A stretch of DNA of 64,000 nucleotides. It comes from Okapia johnstoni. Its lineage: Eukaryota > Chordata > Mammalia > Artiodactyla > Giraffidae. The stretch is from positions 121,732,501 through 121,796,500 of the forward strand of contig CM044308.1 of assembly GCA_024291935.2 (NCBI GenBank), in the 5' to 3' direction. The translations under genes were made by a program, and so were the position numbers. The notes beneath the pieces were generated by a model, which did no database searches, was not told the origin of the DNA, and saw only the letters and a program-made list of their open reading frames with translations. Positions 42,742-56,035 of this stretch are shown one piece after another (position 1 is the stretch's first letter; every line of letters starts with the position of its first letter).

Positions 42742-42925
42742 GCAGTGCTTCTGAAAACTCAGCATGTATCAGTCTCCTGGAGAGATTGTTGAAACCAGAT
42801 CGCGACGCTAAACCCCTAGAGTCTCTGTTTAAGTATGGAGTAGAGCCTGAGCATTTGCATTTCTAACAAGTTCCCAGGTAATAGTGATACTCCTGGTCTG
42901 ATGATCACACTTTGAAAATCACGGA
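42742..42925 (+). mobile_element. MER5A-like non-autonomous DNA transposon
   Basis: It starts cagtgcttctgaaaactcag and contains the hallmark gagcatttgcatttctaaca, agttcccaggtaatagtgat. It ends cacactttgaaaatcac, close to the inverted start. This matches the short hAT-Charlie derived MER5 family. Confidence 0.8.
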
Positions 42926-43393
42926 GGGTGAGTAGACTACATGAAGGGCAGGTGTAGCCGGTTAACAGGCCAGTTAGCTAATGCGAAAGAAGTAAAAACC
43001 CATCAACCAGTAACAACAACAGCAACAAAAAAAATGCAGCAAGAGCAACAATAACAAAATTATTGACTCAATTTAGTTGTATTTTATTATAAAAGAGCAA
43101 ACTTAAAACATCTTGCTGTAGTATATATTCCTAATTGATCATTGTGACCCCCTTTTCTTTCCTTCCTCTCCTTTCCTTTTTTTCATCTTCCTTATTCCCT
43201 AATTCGTCTATCATGCTTTGAAGTGAGGTACCTGGAGAGAGGTCCAGAAAGAAGCAGAGTTAAAATACACACTACGAAAGAATGGAAGAAGCAAGAGCAA
43301 TAGGATTACTCAATAATTATTATTCCTTAATGAAAACTTTTGTATGTTATGATACAATAGTTCATATGTTCTTTTGGGACGTCATAATTTCAG
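42926..43393. other. AT-rich DNA with AAC/AGC low complexity
   Basis: A cagtaacaacaacagcaac-type A-rich tract lies at about 43,005-43,060. Nothing else was recognised. Confidence 0.5.
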
Positions 43394-43630
43394 GTGCTAT
43401 GCTTAGTTGCTCAGTCATGTCCAACTCTTTGTGACTCCATGGACTGTAACCTGGTCTGTAACCCGCCAAGCTCCTCTGTCTGTGGGACTTTCCAGGCAAG
43501 AATACTGGAGTGGGTTGCCATTTTCTTCTCCAGGGGATCTTCCCAACCCAGGGATCGAACCTGCATCCTCTTCCATGTCTCCTGCATTGTAGGCGGGTTC
43601 TTTACCCGCTGAGTCATCGGGGAAGCCCCA
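43394..43630 (-). repeat. Bov-tA SINE
   Basis: Antisense, complete: the BovA half (ctcagtcatgtccaactctt, ggactttccaggcaagaat) and the tRNA half (ccagggatcgaacctgcatc, gagtcatcggggaagcccc). It has a short internal duplication (gtaacctggtctgtaaccc). Confidence 0.92.
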
Positions 43631-44109
43631 AGTCCTTCTAATATCTTTTTCTGGTTTTGAGTAAATGACCGAGAAAAGATGCCAAGTGTGACCAAGGTTG
43701 AAGCTAAGGTGTTTGTGCTTCTTTCTCCTCCCCTAGTGAGTGTGAGGATAACTTGGCTTCTATAGTTGGGCTTTAATCAGGCTTCGGAGAGGCAAATGTA
43801 CAAACAGATTCTTCTAGCATGTAAAACCACTTCTTTCAGTGGTTGCTTAGGGAAGATTTCACATGTTTTAATTTAAAGTGCAAAATAAAATCAAGGGGAA
43901 AAAATTCTGGTGGTTGAGTCTGACACTCTGATCCATAGGATATAGGTTTCTAGTAGATTTTTTTTTTTAATATTATCACTCAAAAGGTAGTTTGGTCTTG
44001 AATATTACTAAGTCTTTTGGGTACAAACTATCACTTACTATATGATTCTGGAGGTAGGACTAGAAAGCATCTGTTCTTTTTCATTAATGGATCCACTTGA
44101 TTTTCATTT

Positions 44110-44530
44110 AGTGATTGGCTTTTAAACTCAGTGGTTATGGATTTCCTTGGGGATTGTTGTTGCCAAAACACAGCCTCTGTTCACTAATACCAAATAGAAA
44201 TGTAGAGACAGTTAGCTTTATTGTTTTGCCAGGCAAAGGGGGCCCCAGACAGGCTAATGCCATCAGAACTGTCCCTCCTCCCCTAAAGGGTAGTGAGGAA
44301 TCTGACAGTGTTTAAGGAGCAGGGCGCGGTCAGCTCATGGATATTCTTCTGATTGGTTGGTGAGGTGATTGGGAGTCAGCATGATCAGCCTTCTGGTTTC
44401 CCCTGGTCTGGGTTCTGTGTGCATGTGGGCAGCATATGGTTAACTCCTTCCACCTGGTAGGTGTTTTAGTGTTTGCAAGACAGCTCAAAGGACATGGCTC
44501 ACTCAGAATATTAAAGTATTTGAGGAAGAA
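44110..44530. repeat. Possible LTR remnant
   Basis: A GC-richer island in AT-rich DNA with an LTR-like feel: a tttattgttttgcc segment near 44,217, which on the minus strand would give an AATAAA signal, a ggggccccagacaggc stretch and a gattggttggtgaggtgatt block. Family and ends are not established. Confidence 0.3.
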
Positions 44531-45595
44531 CTGAAAGTCCTTGGCTTTGTTTGATGGCTGAACTGTTATTATTTTGTCTTGCTTGACTATTTTCTTTCTG
44601 TGTTAATTCATTTCTCTTATTAAATTTATTCTTTGACTAAAGTTTTTCTAAAGCAAAAGAAAGGTGGAGGACATGGATGTGGGGTTTATTCTGGAAGCAC
44701 TCATTGGGTCCTGCTTGGTTACATTGTCATCTTGCATAGTGTTGGCATAATATTATGAAACACGGATCCCAGTAAAGTAGACAAATTTTAAGATTGTGTG
44801 TTTGGTCTGTTGCACCATCTGGGATAAGGACATTAAATAGTACATCTCTGTAAATTCAACTTTTAAAAATATAACACATAGCTTTTCCTTGGTTATTTGG
44901 AATGCCTTATTAAACTAGCAATGTGATTGCTTTTTAATATTGAAAATGTCACCTTATCCTAGGTGACAGATCTTCAGTCTTAAACACTGTTTTGGACATT
45001 CTTACCTCCCCAACTTCACACAGATTTTTTTTTTTTCCTCTCGCTTAACTGCATATGATCCAAGTGGCTTTACAGTTATTTTCCTGGTTATATTTTCGTG
45101 CTTTTTTCTTTTTTCCCCATAGTACCTTACTTATATATTTTGTTGGTAAAAGGAATCTAAATTCTTTAAAGATTGAAAACTTTTCTCTACTCATCTTTAT
45201 ATCTCTATTAATCTGAATGCATTTATTAACTGAAAGATTATTCCCAACCTCTTTGACAAGCTTTTGTTTCTTAATATGCCCTCCTTTTATCATTTCATTG
45301 AAATATAATGTGCTATATATGCACATATAATATATGTGCACATATATGTGCTACGTATATTCTTAAGCTGTCTTAGCCTTGTTTTATAGAACTATTTTCT
45401 GATCCGTAAGTTGTGTTTTCAAATGAAAATGACCATCATGAGAAGTGGTAGGATTTGAGATAACTGGAAAAATGAAGATAAAACAGTTTATCATTATGAA
45501 TACTAAAAAAAAGTATCTTTTTCTTAAGAGTTATAAATAAAACTAAACAAGTAAAAAAGGTTAAATGTTCTTATCCTAAACACAAAATACTTAGG
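44531..45595. other. AT-rich intergenic DNA
   Basis: No gene seen. A TATATGCACATATA-type palindromic stretch lies at about 45,310-45,355 and is ordinary alternating purine/pyrimidine low complexity. Confidence 0.45.
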
Positions 45596-45599
45596 CATT

Positions 45600-45690
45600 T
45601 TAATTTTTTTTTTCAATTTTCAATTTACTTTTTTATTTGAAAGATAACTGCTTTACAGAATTGTGTTGGTTTCTGCCAAAACTAGAGGTA
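45600..45690 (-). repeat. L1 3'-end fragment
   Basis: A T-run is followed by ttatttgaaagataactgct, ttacagaattgtgttggttt, ctgccaaaac, which resembles antisense 3' ends of older ruminant L1 copies. Confidence 0.45.
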
Positions 45691-47639
45691 TTTCTTAAAC
45701 AATTGCTATATTGGAATCTGAAATACAAATGTATCTTAATACCACTTATTCTATTTCCAAAAATTCCCATTTAAATAGCATTTTTTTCTCCCTTGTCTCT
45801 ACAATTCTGTCATGAGAAATGATTAAAAGTGTTATGCACTTAGTATAATATACAGTATCCTACTGAATCCTAGCCTTTCAAAACCTCACAACTTGATTGA
45901 GTGGCATATTCTAATGTACTCATCATTGGCTTATATTATAAAAATGATATTTGAAGGTGAAGGTTTTTTTTTTTGGAAGATCTTTATTTCTGTGTCAAGG
46001 GCCTTAGCCTCTGGACTGCACAGCTTGTCTTCTAGATTTATAAACCATTCTCCTATTTTGAGTTCTTGAAAAATGTAAAAAGCAGGCAAGTTACTCTTAA
46101 GAAAGAATTTTGCCATTTCTTTTCACAGCAGCAGTAGCTGCTGGTAATGCTAGCATTGCTGTTATTCCTATACAAAATACAGCTGAAAAGATCAATTCAA
46201 GATCAAGAATAACTGAATCAAAAAGATGATATGGGGAAATTTAATCTGAAGATGTAAAATAATGGTTTTTGAAAATCACTGAAACCTTTACTACATTTAT
46301 TATGAATTGCATATAACTGTACTGCATATTAAGATACTGATTTTTTTTTTACCTTAGCATTTTTCTCTTTTCTTGCCCATTACTTGTGATTTTTGCTAAA
46401 ATTAAATGTGAGAACAACAAATCCTGTGGCTGATACATTAAATTCTATGATGCAGAAGAAGCTACAACCACATTTCTTCTTAAAGCAGATAACGTAGCAG
46501 TGAGCTAATATCTCCCATTAGCTAGATTCTAGATAATGGCACACCATAGACTGCTGCTATGAACAGATGTTGGCAGATGTTTGACCTTTTATGGAATGAA
46601 GCAAGTTTACCAAATGTTATGTGTCTGAATTAAAATTGTGAGGATACTTGGCCCACTTGCTGGGGCTTCTCAATGTTTTTACTGAATAGATCAGTTTCAC
46701 TTGACTCTTCATAGAAAAAAATGGCAAAATACACAGTGGCTTCCAAACAAAGGATCTTGTGTCTGTAGAGGGTGAAATAAATTCTTGTGTTTTTAAGTTT
46801 ATTTTTGGTAACTCCAATTTAGGTGGGGAGCATAATTAATATATGGCAGAGACTCTGTCTCCAGATGGTTTTTACCTTGTACTGAATCATTCCAGTGAAG
46901 TCTACTTTCCATAAAGTGTTTCAGATAATTTTATCACTGATGCTATCAACTGTATCTAATAAAACAAAATTATAAGAAAATTAAGGCATATTTTATGAAG
47001 AAATGATTTCAGTATATTTCAGAACCGAATATTACTGGATTTGAAAAAGAAATAAGATGTGTAAGAAATACATATGTGACTATAAGTAATAACAATAAAG
47101 GTAAAGATAACTGCATTTTAGTCAGTAAATTTGACACAGTACTATGTGGTACAAGGTTTATATTTACTCTAGTCAAGTTACCTGCAAGTAAAAAAATAAA
47201 GTAGTCAAAATTTTAAATGACATTCTTTGCAGTTGTATTCATGTGTTTTTAGATGAGAGAAGGCATTTTAGATCCCATTTCATAAAATTCCATGTAAACA
47301 CTGAGACATTTAAGGGTGTTTGGTGAAATACTTTCCATTGTTTTTTAGGAAACATGGAGGAATGGGGCAATTAATAAACACAGTTTCTGTTTAAAAAGTC
47401 TAAAGGAAGTCACATAATCTATCTAAGGAATCAACACTTATATCTACTACTGAATATATGTAGCAATATTCACATTATTATTGACAATGTAAGACAGTAC
47501 ATACCTACCCTTATATGCAGTCTTATAAGAATTGGTTTATATATCCTTAGAGTTCATGTTGTCTTTTACACTTTGCATATGAGATGGTAAAGCTTTGTCT
47601 TTAATTCAGAGTACATACCTTGCTGTAAATTTTAAATAA
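45691..47639. other. AT-rich intergenic DNA
   Basis: About 1.9 kb with no recognised gene, RNA or confident repeat on either strand. Confidence 0.45.
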
Positions 47640-47835
47640 GCCACCTTTTATTGAGCATTAAATATGCTTCAGTTGTTTTGCATTCAATTTTCTGACTTTT
47701 CATATAAGAGAACAAAGTTTAATAACTTGTTTAAGTTCACATAACCATTTAATATCTGTGCTGGTATGGTTAAACCCAGACTCAAATCTATTCATTCTAT
47801 GACAGTGCACTGACTCTTCTCATGGAGTGGCTTTA
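47640..47835 (+). repeat. MIR SINE fragment
   Basis: A MIR-like order of words: cttttattgagcattaaata, agagaacaaagtttaataac, aacccagactcaaatct, gacagtgcactgactctt. Confidence 0.5.
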
Positions 47836-50344
47836 TAATGAAAGCAAAAGAGTGTTCAATCATTTTTCCATGCTAGATTTTTTTCCATTTAAGTAGTAGT
47901 GTTATCTAAAAGAGAATTTTAAAGTAAGGAAAACTGGAATGTAGACAGACTTTTACATATCCCATCTCTGCTGTCTCAGGTCATTCTGTGCCACATTTTT
48001 TTTTTCTGTATTTGTCTCTTCTCTAGACATCCTAGGACTACCAGGGCCTCTGGTGACGCAGGCTCCTTGATTTGAGGATGCCATCATTGTGCCCTCTTTT
48101 GGCAATAACATTTTTTACTTTTATATCTCTAAAAGCCTTGCTCTCTCATTAAACTTTACCTCTTCTATGATAGACTGTGAGGCTTGCACTCCATTTTCTA
48201 AGGTGACAGTTGACAAATTAATCCTCATAACAAGGACTAATAACTGCTACAGCTTAAGGGCTATGTCCTTCTCAAAGGCATATTTATTTTAACAGGAGAG
48301 GTACAAAGATATTTTTAGAACAGTATAAACCTTGGGTGGTGCTATATGTGAGACTATAGCAAGGATTTAAGGGAGATATTGGGAGAGAAGACAAATATAT
48401 CAGATACTTCAAATCACATTACATTTGCAAGTTAATTCTCATTGTGTTTAATGTTTTAGAAATTGATGGCAAATAAAGCTAAAATACAATATTGTTTTCA
48501 GGGCAAAATGATGGAAAAAATAATTGAAGTAACAGTAACATAAAGAAAATAACAAACATAAGGTTAAACTTGCAATTTGAATGTTTTGGGAATAGCAGTA
48601 TGTTAATATAATCAATAAGAACACTAACCTGATACATAAACTGAAAGTTGAACATCAAAAGAATACCATTTCCATTAGCTCAGTGAAGGAAGGTAAGTGA
48701 TTGGAAGGAAATATGACTGTAGTTTAATTTTAAGAAAGTGGCTTTTTGAAATGACAAGAATGAAATTTTTTCGTATAATTAATGTTTTTTAATTGCATAA
48801 ATTAGTTTCATTATTGCCTTGTTTTAACAACCTATGATTGTGTCACATATAATTAATAACACAAAAATTTTAAAAATGTCGTTATAAACCAAGTGACTAG
48901 AAATTGCTGTAATTATTGTTAATACCCACCTAGAAGAGAAAATTCAAGAATATGTCTCCAAGAAAGTGATTCTCAGTCACAGGTACTCTATTCAAGAAAA
49001 ATTAAATCAAACTCTCTGGGCATAAATCCATATATCTTTAAGTAGCAAGTTGATTCTAATGTGGATTGACAAGCTCTGGCCTTGTAAACATAGATGAAAG
49101 GATGTGTGGAGGGACAGATCAAGAACTTGGAGAACTAGAACTTACTTGATGAAAGTTACTGGTGCTTGTAAGTATTTCTAGGTCTCTTCCTATTCCTCAA
49201 AATATAGAATGATTGATCTGTTGAACTCAATCAAAATTGTCTGACTTCAGTCAGTTGATAAAATGGGAGTGGTGATTCTCCATAATTTTGTTTTCTTCTT
49301 CTCTACTCATCTATTAAAGTTAGAATTCCTCAGTATTTTACCCTCAGCTTCCTTTTTTTGGGGGGGGGTGGTTATATCCTCTGTAGGCAATTTGCCTAGA
49401 GGCAATCACATGCAATTATACCAAAATTCATTTTTTCAGGCTTTATCTCTTCATGGAGCTTAATATTTCTATATTCATTCTTTATCCAGTGTTCATTGAA
49501 CTTTGACCATGTTATAGACACTATTAGAAGTACTAGAGGCACAAGGAATTATAACACTGGCCACATCTTACTTTTGTTATGGTGTATCAAGTATGGTGGA
49601 GGGAACTGAAGCTTATTTTAACTATGAGTGTCTCCTCCTCTTCCACTGGAGCATAAGAGTCTGAAAAACAGAGGCTGTATCTGATTTTTCTCATCATTAT
49701 ATTTTCACTTCCTAATACAGTGCGTGGTAGGAACTCAGTGATTATTTGTTGAATGAATGAATGACTGAGTAGTTTGCAAATATCCATATAGTATATGAAA
49801 GTCTAATTTTGCTTCCTTTTCTTGCCTCTGAATAAATCTCTTGACCCTTTTGGACTTCCTATTGCAGTACAAATACATAAACTAAAGAAATGCAAACACT
49901 TTCATATCTTCAGTTTCAACTAGAGTAATGCATTAAAAATATGAGTCAAATCATCTTCAGATGTAAAATGATATAAGCATCATCAATAATATTAAAGGTA
50001 AAATTGTAGAAGTCCTTTGATCCTTTTATTTGATAATTCCAACAGACTTAATGAAATATTTTGTTATTCATTTTAATTTTACTGGTTATTATTATTATTC
50101 TTAGTTGTCTTTGCTACGTGAAAATTGTTTGGAAATGACTAACAGAATTTAGACCAAAATTTATGCCCTTCGGCCACAACACAACACTCTTTGACATATA
50201 TGTGAGATTCTCTAAATGTTAGTTCTACTTAGATGCTAAAGGCAAGCCTCTGAATGCAGAAGTAATAATTATTTCTCAGTGTAGTTGGTATTTTCCAATT
50301 AAAATGATGTGGCCAATATTTAAATAAACTATTGCCTACTGTGT
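47836..50344. other. AT-rich intergenic DNA
   Basis: About 2.5 kb without a gene. A weak MIR-like antisense trace lies at 49,690-49,770 (ggtaggaactcagtgattat, ttgttgaatgaatgaatgac). Nothing else can be supported. Confidence 0.45.
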
Positions 50345-50462
50345 TCATTTCAGTTTAGTTCAATCGCTCAGTTGTGTCCAACTCTTTGTGACTCCATGGA
50401 CTGCAGCACTCCAGCATTCCCTGACCATCACCAACTCCCAGGGCTTTCTCAAACTCATGTGA
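50345..50462 (-). repeat. BovB 3'-end fragment
   Basis: Antisense 3' terminus: cagtttagttcaatcgctca to ccctgaccatcaccaactcc. Only about 118 bp is present. Confidence 0.88.
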
Positions 50463-51560
50463 GTGCAAAGCCAGCACCATCATATATGGCAATTTAGGCT
50501 GATGCACTGCACGGATGCATTTGCTTAAAAGGCAAGTGTATGGTGAAACTTCTTCATGGAATATGTGGGAAAATATCTGGTTTTTCCATCAGTCACTAAA
50601 TTTTAAGACCGATTCCTAAAGGCTTTATCTTAGTGTCTGGCTCTACAATTGACTTAAAAATCCCTGACAATGCTTAATCCACTGTGTGTCAAGCATATAT
50701 AGAGTTGAGGAGGGTCAATAAGGAAAGCCTCCCTTATACCAGAACACTGTGCTGTAGTTACCCTGGTATAAATTAATGGCCATGAATGGGTTTTAAGAGT
50801 TCAGGAGAGTAATGAATGTGAGTGAGGAGTCAGTGGTGCTAGAAAATATGAACTGACGTTATAACCAAGTTGCCCATCTAACATGGGAATTCTTGACAAA
50901 CAAATTGAAGTTTATATGTACTTTGTGGGTTCCATGCAAAGGAATTAAAAACAGAATACCCACATGGCTTTTGATGGTAAGACATTTGCTGTTTTGTAGC
51001 TACTGTGAAAGTAGTTATCCTTATTATATTTCAGATGCAATATTTAAAGCTGGATTTACATATATATTATCATATTTGTCAGACTTGCGCATCACGCCAC
51101 TTACAATCTCCAGGCAAAGGTTTATGTTACTTACGGGAGGTGACAAACAGTAAAGAAAAATTGCTTTGACAAAGACAGTGAAGAACTGTTCTTGAAATCA
51201 TTTAGCCTTCTACCCAAACCAAAAGATTTTCTTAAAATCAGCATTATTTATTCTTTATATACTGCCATCTACCATTTGAAGTATAGGAAATCAACTGAAT
51301 TACATCAGGAAAAATCTTTTTGCTACAGAAAAAGACTAATAGTCAACCTACAATGCTGATTTTGAAGAATTGCAATAATTTAGCTTATGATTCTTGAAAT
51401 GGTAATATTTGCCAGTGACAGTTATCATAATATTTTCTTTTTTGGAAAGGGAGTAACACTTTTCATAAAATTGCATCTTCATATACAGCTGTAAAAAACA
51501 GGCTCCCATTTAAATAAAGATATGCTACTTTGTCCATAAACTTTTACCAAAATTTCTTAA
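50463..51560. other. AT-rich intergenic DNA
   Basis: No gene or repeat recognised. An 86-codon open frame at 50,893-51,153 shows no known family signature and no splice or codon support, so it is not called. Confidence 0.45.
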
Positions 51561-51564
51561 GTTT

Positions 51565-51870
51565 TTAAAAGTTTTTTTTTAAATAAATTTATTTATTTTA
51601 GTTGGGGGCTAATTACTTTACAATATATTGTAGTGGTTTTTGCCATACATTGACATGAATCAGCCATGGGTTTACATGTGTTCCCTATCCTGAACCCCCC
51701 TCCCACCTCCCTCCCCATCCCATCCCTCTGGGTCATCCCAGTGCACCAGCCCTAAGCATTTGTCTCATGCATCGAACCTGGAATTGTGTTCTGTTTCACA
51801 TATGATAATATACATGTTTCAATGCTATTCTCTCAGAACGTCCTACCCTCACAGTATATTCTGTCATACA
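51565..51870 (-). repeat. L1 3'-end insertion
   Basis: It starts with a T-rich tail and ttagttgggggctaattact, then cattgacatgaatcagccat and the ctcccacctccctccccatc block. About 300 bp of ruminant L1 3' UTR, antisense. Confidence 0.88.
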
Positions 51871-51944
51871 ACCATTACTACATCAATTTGAGAACATTTT
51901 AATTACTCCAAAAAGAAATCCTATACCCATTAGCAATCATCTCC

Positions 51945-52395
51945 TCAGTTCAGTTCAGCTCAGTCGTGTCCAACTCTGCGACCCCATGAATCGCAGCACG
52001 CCAGGCCTCCCTGTCCATCACCAACTCCTGTAGTTTACCCAAACTCATGTCTATCGAGTCGGTGATGCCATCCAACCATCTCATCCTCTGTTGTCCCCTT
52101 CTCCTTTTGTCCCCAATCCTTCCCAGCATTAGGGTCTTTTCCAGTGAGTCAACTCTTCGCATGAGGTGGCCAAAGTATTGGAGTTTCAGCTTCAACATCA
52201 GTCCTTCCAATGAACAACCAGGACTGATCTCCTTTAGGATGGACTGGTTGGATCTTCCTGCAGTCCAAGGGACTCTCGAGAGTCTTCTCCAACACCACAG
52301 TTCAAAAGCATCAGTTCTTCGGCGCTCAGCTTTCTTCACAGTCCAACTCTCACATCCATACATGACCACAGAAAAAACCATAGCTTTCACCCCAA
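51945..52395 (-). repeat. BovB 3' end
   Basis: Antisense, low divergence. The minus-strand frame is open for 146 codons and reads the C-terminal BovB tail ([35 protein letters not shown]). It is truncated before the reverse transcriptase. Confidence 0.92.
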
Positions 52396-53094
52396 ATCCT
52401 GCAGCCTTAAGAAACTACTATTTTCTGTATATGTATGTGGTATTTTTAAATCTGGGAATTTCATATAAATGTAACATGCAATCTGTGGCCTACTAGCTGC
52501 TGTAGAATGTTATCTCACAGTTTTGATGTGCTTTCTCTATTGGTTAATGATGTTGACCATCTTTTCATGTATTTATTACTCATTTATGTATCTTCTAATT
52601 TCTTGTGATGTTTTAGTTTTCAGAGCATAAGTTTTGCAGTTCTTTTAAATTCTTTATCTTTGATGCTATTATAAGCTATTTTTTCAGACTGTTTATTAGT
52701 AATGTACAGAAATAATTTTTTTAAATATATTGACTTTGTGCTGGGAAATAATTTGAACTCAATTATTCTGCTAGTTATTTTTTGGGGGTGGGATTCCTTG
52801 GGATTTTCTATATATGAGATCATGGTATGTATAAATAGTTTGAATTCTTCCCAATATGTATTCCTTTGACTATTTTTTTTTCTCCTGTCTAACTGACCTA
52901 GCTAGAACCTCTAGCATAATGTTGAATAAAAGTGGCAAAGTAGATGTCCCTTTATTTTTCTTTATTTTGGGGGAGGGTAAGTATTCAGTCTTTCACCATT
53001 TTTCAATTTTTTTAAATCCATAGATTCCCTATTAGTTTGGGAAAGTTCTATTCATAGTTGGCTTTTATAGTAAAGGTGTATTGGTTTTTGTCAG

Positions 53095-53265
53095 GAGCTT
53101 CCTGCATAGCTCAGTCGATAAAGCATCTGCCTGCAGTGCGGGAGACCTGGGTTCAATTCCTGGGTCAGGAATATCCCCTGGAGAAGGAAATGGCAACCCA
53201 CTTCAGTATTCTTGCCTGGAGAGTCCCATGGACAGAGGAGCCTGGTGGGCTGCAGTTCTGTTTTT
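53095..53265 (+). repeat. Bov-tA SINE inside the old L1
   Basis: Sense: tRNA part cctgcatagctcagtcgata, gggagacctgggttcaattc, then BovA ctggagaaggaaatggcaac to ggagcctggtgggctgcag. Confidence 0.92.
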
Positions 53266-53319
53266 GCATATATTGAAATGAGCATGTGTGTTTTATCATT
53301 TACCTTATCAATGGAGTTG

Positions 53320-54622
53320 TTGTTCAGTTACTCAGTCATGTTCAACTCTTTGAGACTCCTTGGACTGCAGCACACCAGACTTCCCTGTCCTTTACTATCT
53401 CCTAGAATTTGTGCACTCATATCCATTGAGTCAGTGATGCCACCCAACTGTCTCATCCTTTGTTGCCCCTTTTTCCCACTGCCCTCAATCTTTCCCAGCA
53501 ACAGGGTCTTTTCCAATGAGTCCACTCATTGGAGCTTCACAATCAGTCCTTCCAGTGAATATTTAAGACTGATTTCCTTTAGGATTGACTGGTTTGATCT
53601 CCTTGCTGTTCGTGGAACTCTCAAGAGTCTTCTCCAGCACCACTGTTTGAAAGCATCATTTCTTGGGAGCTCAGCCTTCATTATGGTCCATCTCTCACAT
53701 CTGTACATGACTACTGGAAAAACCATAGTTTTGACTAGATAGACCTTTATTGGCACAGTTATGTCTCTGCTTTTTAATACACTGTCTAAGTTTGTCATAG
53801 CTTTTCTTCCAAGAAGCAAGCCTCTTTTAATTTCGTGGCTTCAGTCACCACCTGCAGTGATTTTGGAGCCCAAGAAAATAAAGTCTACCACTGTTTCCAT
53901 TGTTTCTCCATCTATTTGCCATGAAGTGATGGGACTAGATGCCATGATCTTACTTTTTTGAATGTTGAGTTTTAAGTCAGCTTTTCATTCACTGTCATTA
54001 GGAGGCTCTTAGTTCCTCTTTGCTTTCTTCCATTAAGGTGGTGTCATCTGCATATCCGAGGTTATTGATATTTCTCCCACAATCTTGATTCCAGCTTGTG
54101 CTTCATCCAGCCTGGTATTTCACATGATATACTCTGCATAGAAGTTAAATAAGCAGGGTGACAATACACAGCCTTGATGTACTCCTTTCCCAATTTTGAA
54201 CCAGTTCATTTGTTCTGTCCGGTTCTAACTGTTGCTTCTTTACTTGCATGCAGGTTTTTCAGGAGGCAGGAAAGGTGATCTGGTATTACCATCTCTTGAA
54301 GAATTTTCCACAGTTTGTTGTGTTCCACACAGTCAAAGGCTTTAGCTTAGTCAATGAAGCAGAAGTAGATGTTTTTCTGGAATTCTGTTGCATTTTGTAT
54401 GATCCAACAGATGTTGGGAATTTAATCTCTGGTTCCTCGGCCTTTTCTAAATCCAACTTGTACATCTGAAAATTGTCGATTCATGTACTGTTGAAGCCTG
54501 GCTTGGAGAATTTTGAGCATTACTTTACTAGCGTGTGAGATGAGTGCAATCATACAGAAGTTTGAACATTCTTTGGCATTGCCTTTCTTTGGGATTACAA
54601 TGAAAACTGAGCTTTTCCAAGG
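53320..54622 (-). mobile_element. BovB LINE, 5'-truncated, inside the old L1
   Basis: Antisense: 3' terminus at the left (gttgttcagttactcagtca), then the protein tail, then part of the reverse transcriptase, stopping at about aaaactgagcttttccaa. The internal frame is broken; a VFIVIPKKGNAKECSNFCMI piece marks the reverse transcriptase N-terminal part. Confidence 0.92.
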
Positions 54623-55079
54623 CATATTATTGATTTGATATATTATGTTCATTGACTTTGGGAAAATAATCTTTTAGTCTTGGGTCAAACTTTTCTTCAT
54701 AACACATAGTTCTTTTTATATGTTGTTGGGTTCAACTTGCTAGTGTGTTGAGAGTTGTTTTTATATTTTATGAAAACATAAAATATGTTTTATTAATAGA
54801 TACCCAGAATGTTCTAACAATGGGTGTTAGAACAGTGTTCATAACAATGGCTTCATCTGATTTTGATATCAGAGTAATTCTGGCCTCAGAATGTGTTAGG
54901 AAGCTTTACCTCTTTTGTTATTTTAAAAGTGTTTGTGAAGAATTAAACTCTAATTATTACAGGTCTTTTCGGATTAGGGGGTGTGTTTCTCCCTGTTATC
55001 ATTTTAAAAGTTTGTGTCTATCTAGGAATTTGTCCACTTAATGTAAATTATCTAATATATTGACATAGAATTGTACCCC

Positions 55080-55225
55080 CTTTAATATATTTATTTTAGT
55101 TGGGGGCTAATTACTTTATAATATTGTAGTGGTTTTTGCCATACATTGACATGAATCAGCCATGGGTTTACATGTGTTCCCCATGCTGAACTCCTCTCTC
55201 ACCTCCTTCCCCATCCCATCCCTCT
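55080..55225 (-). repeat. L1 3'-end insertion
   Basis: ttagttgggggctaattact and cattgacatgaatcagccat, then a cacctccttccccatcccat block: a short antisense ruminant L1 3' end lying within the old L1. Confidence 0.88.
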
Positions 55226-56035
55226 AAAACATTTTTAAAAAGTTTTTAACATCAGTAGAAATGCACCATCTTTCATTTTTTACTTCAGTAATTTGAATGT
55301 TTTTTTTTGTTGTTGTTTTTAATCTAGCTAAAGCTTTGTAATTAAAAATTCTTTTCAAAGAACCAACTTTTTTTTTTTCTTACTCTTCTCATCTCTCATT
55401 TATACTCTAATATTTATGTATTTATTTTTATTCTTTTTGCTTTGGGTTTAATTTGCTTTCATTTTTCCAATGTCTTACTCTGTCAAATTAGGTTGTTTTG
55501 AGATTATTTCACTTTTTTTAATGTTGGCATTTATAACTATAAACTTCACATTAACCACTGGTTTAGCTGCATTCTGTAATATGATATATCTTTATTTTAC
55601 TTTATCTCAAATATTTTCTTCTCTTATGATTTTTACTTGATTCATTTGCTATATAAGTGCATTTAAAACTTTTACCTTATATCAATTTCTCAAAATTTTC
55701 TGCTAATGATACCTAGTTTCACTCTCTCCATGTTGGAGCAGTTACCTTCCATGATCTCTGTTCTTTTACATTCATTGAAGGCTGTTTTATGGCCTATCAT
55801 GTAATCTGTACTGGATAATGTTTCATGTGCACTTGAGAAAAATTAGTGTTTTACTGTTGCTGTGTGAAGTGTCAATTAGGTCTAATTGGTTAGTGTTCAA
55901 ATTTTCCATTTATTTGATCTTTTGTGTAGTTCGTTACCCACTATTGAAAGTAGACTCTTGAACTCTCAAATTATTATTTTGAATTGTCTGTTGCTCATTT
56001 AAATCTTTCAGTTTTTGCTTTATGTATATAGAACT

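Noticed and set aside
45310..45355. Palindromic TATATGCACATATA region, considered as a regulatory hairpin
   Set aside because: Alternating TA/CA low complexity in AT-rich DNA gives such palindromes by chance.
53101..53165. tRNA-like sequence with A- and B-box-like words
   Set aside because: It is the tRNA-derived head of a Bov-tA SINE, continuous with the BovA part; no tRNA gene is supported. The same holds at 21,800, 28,540, 43,560 and 59,850.
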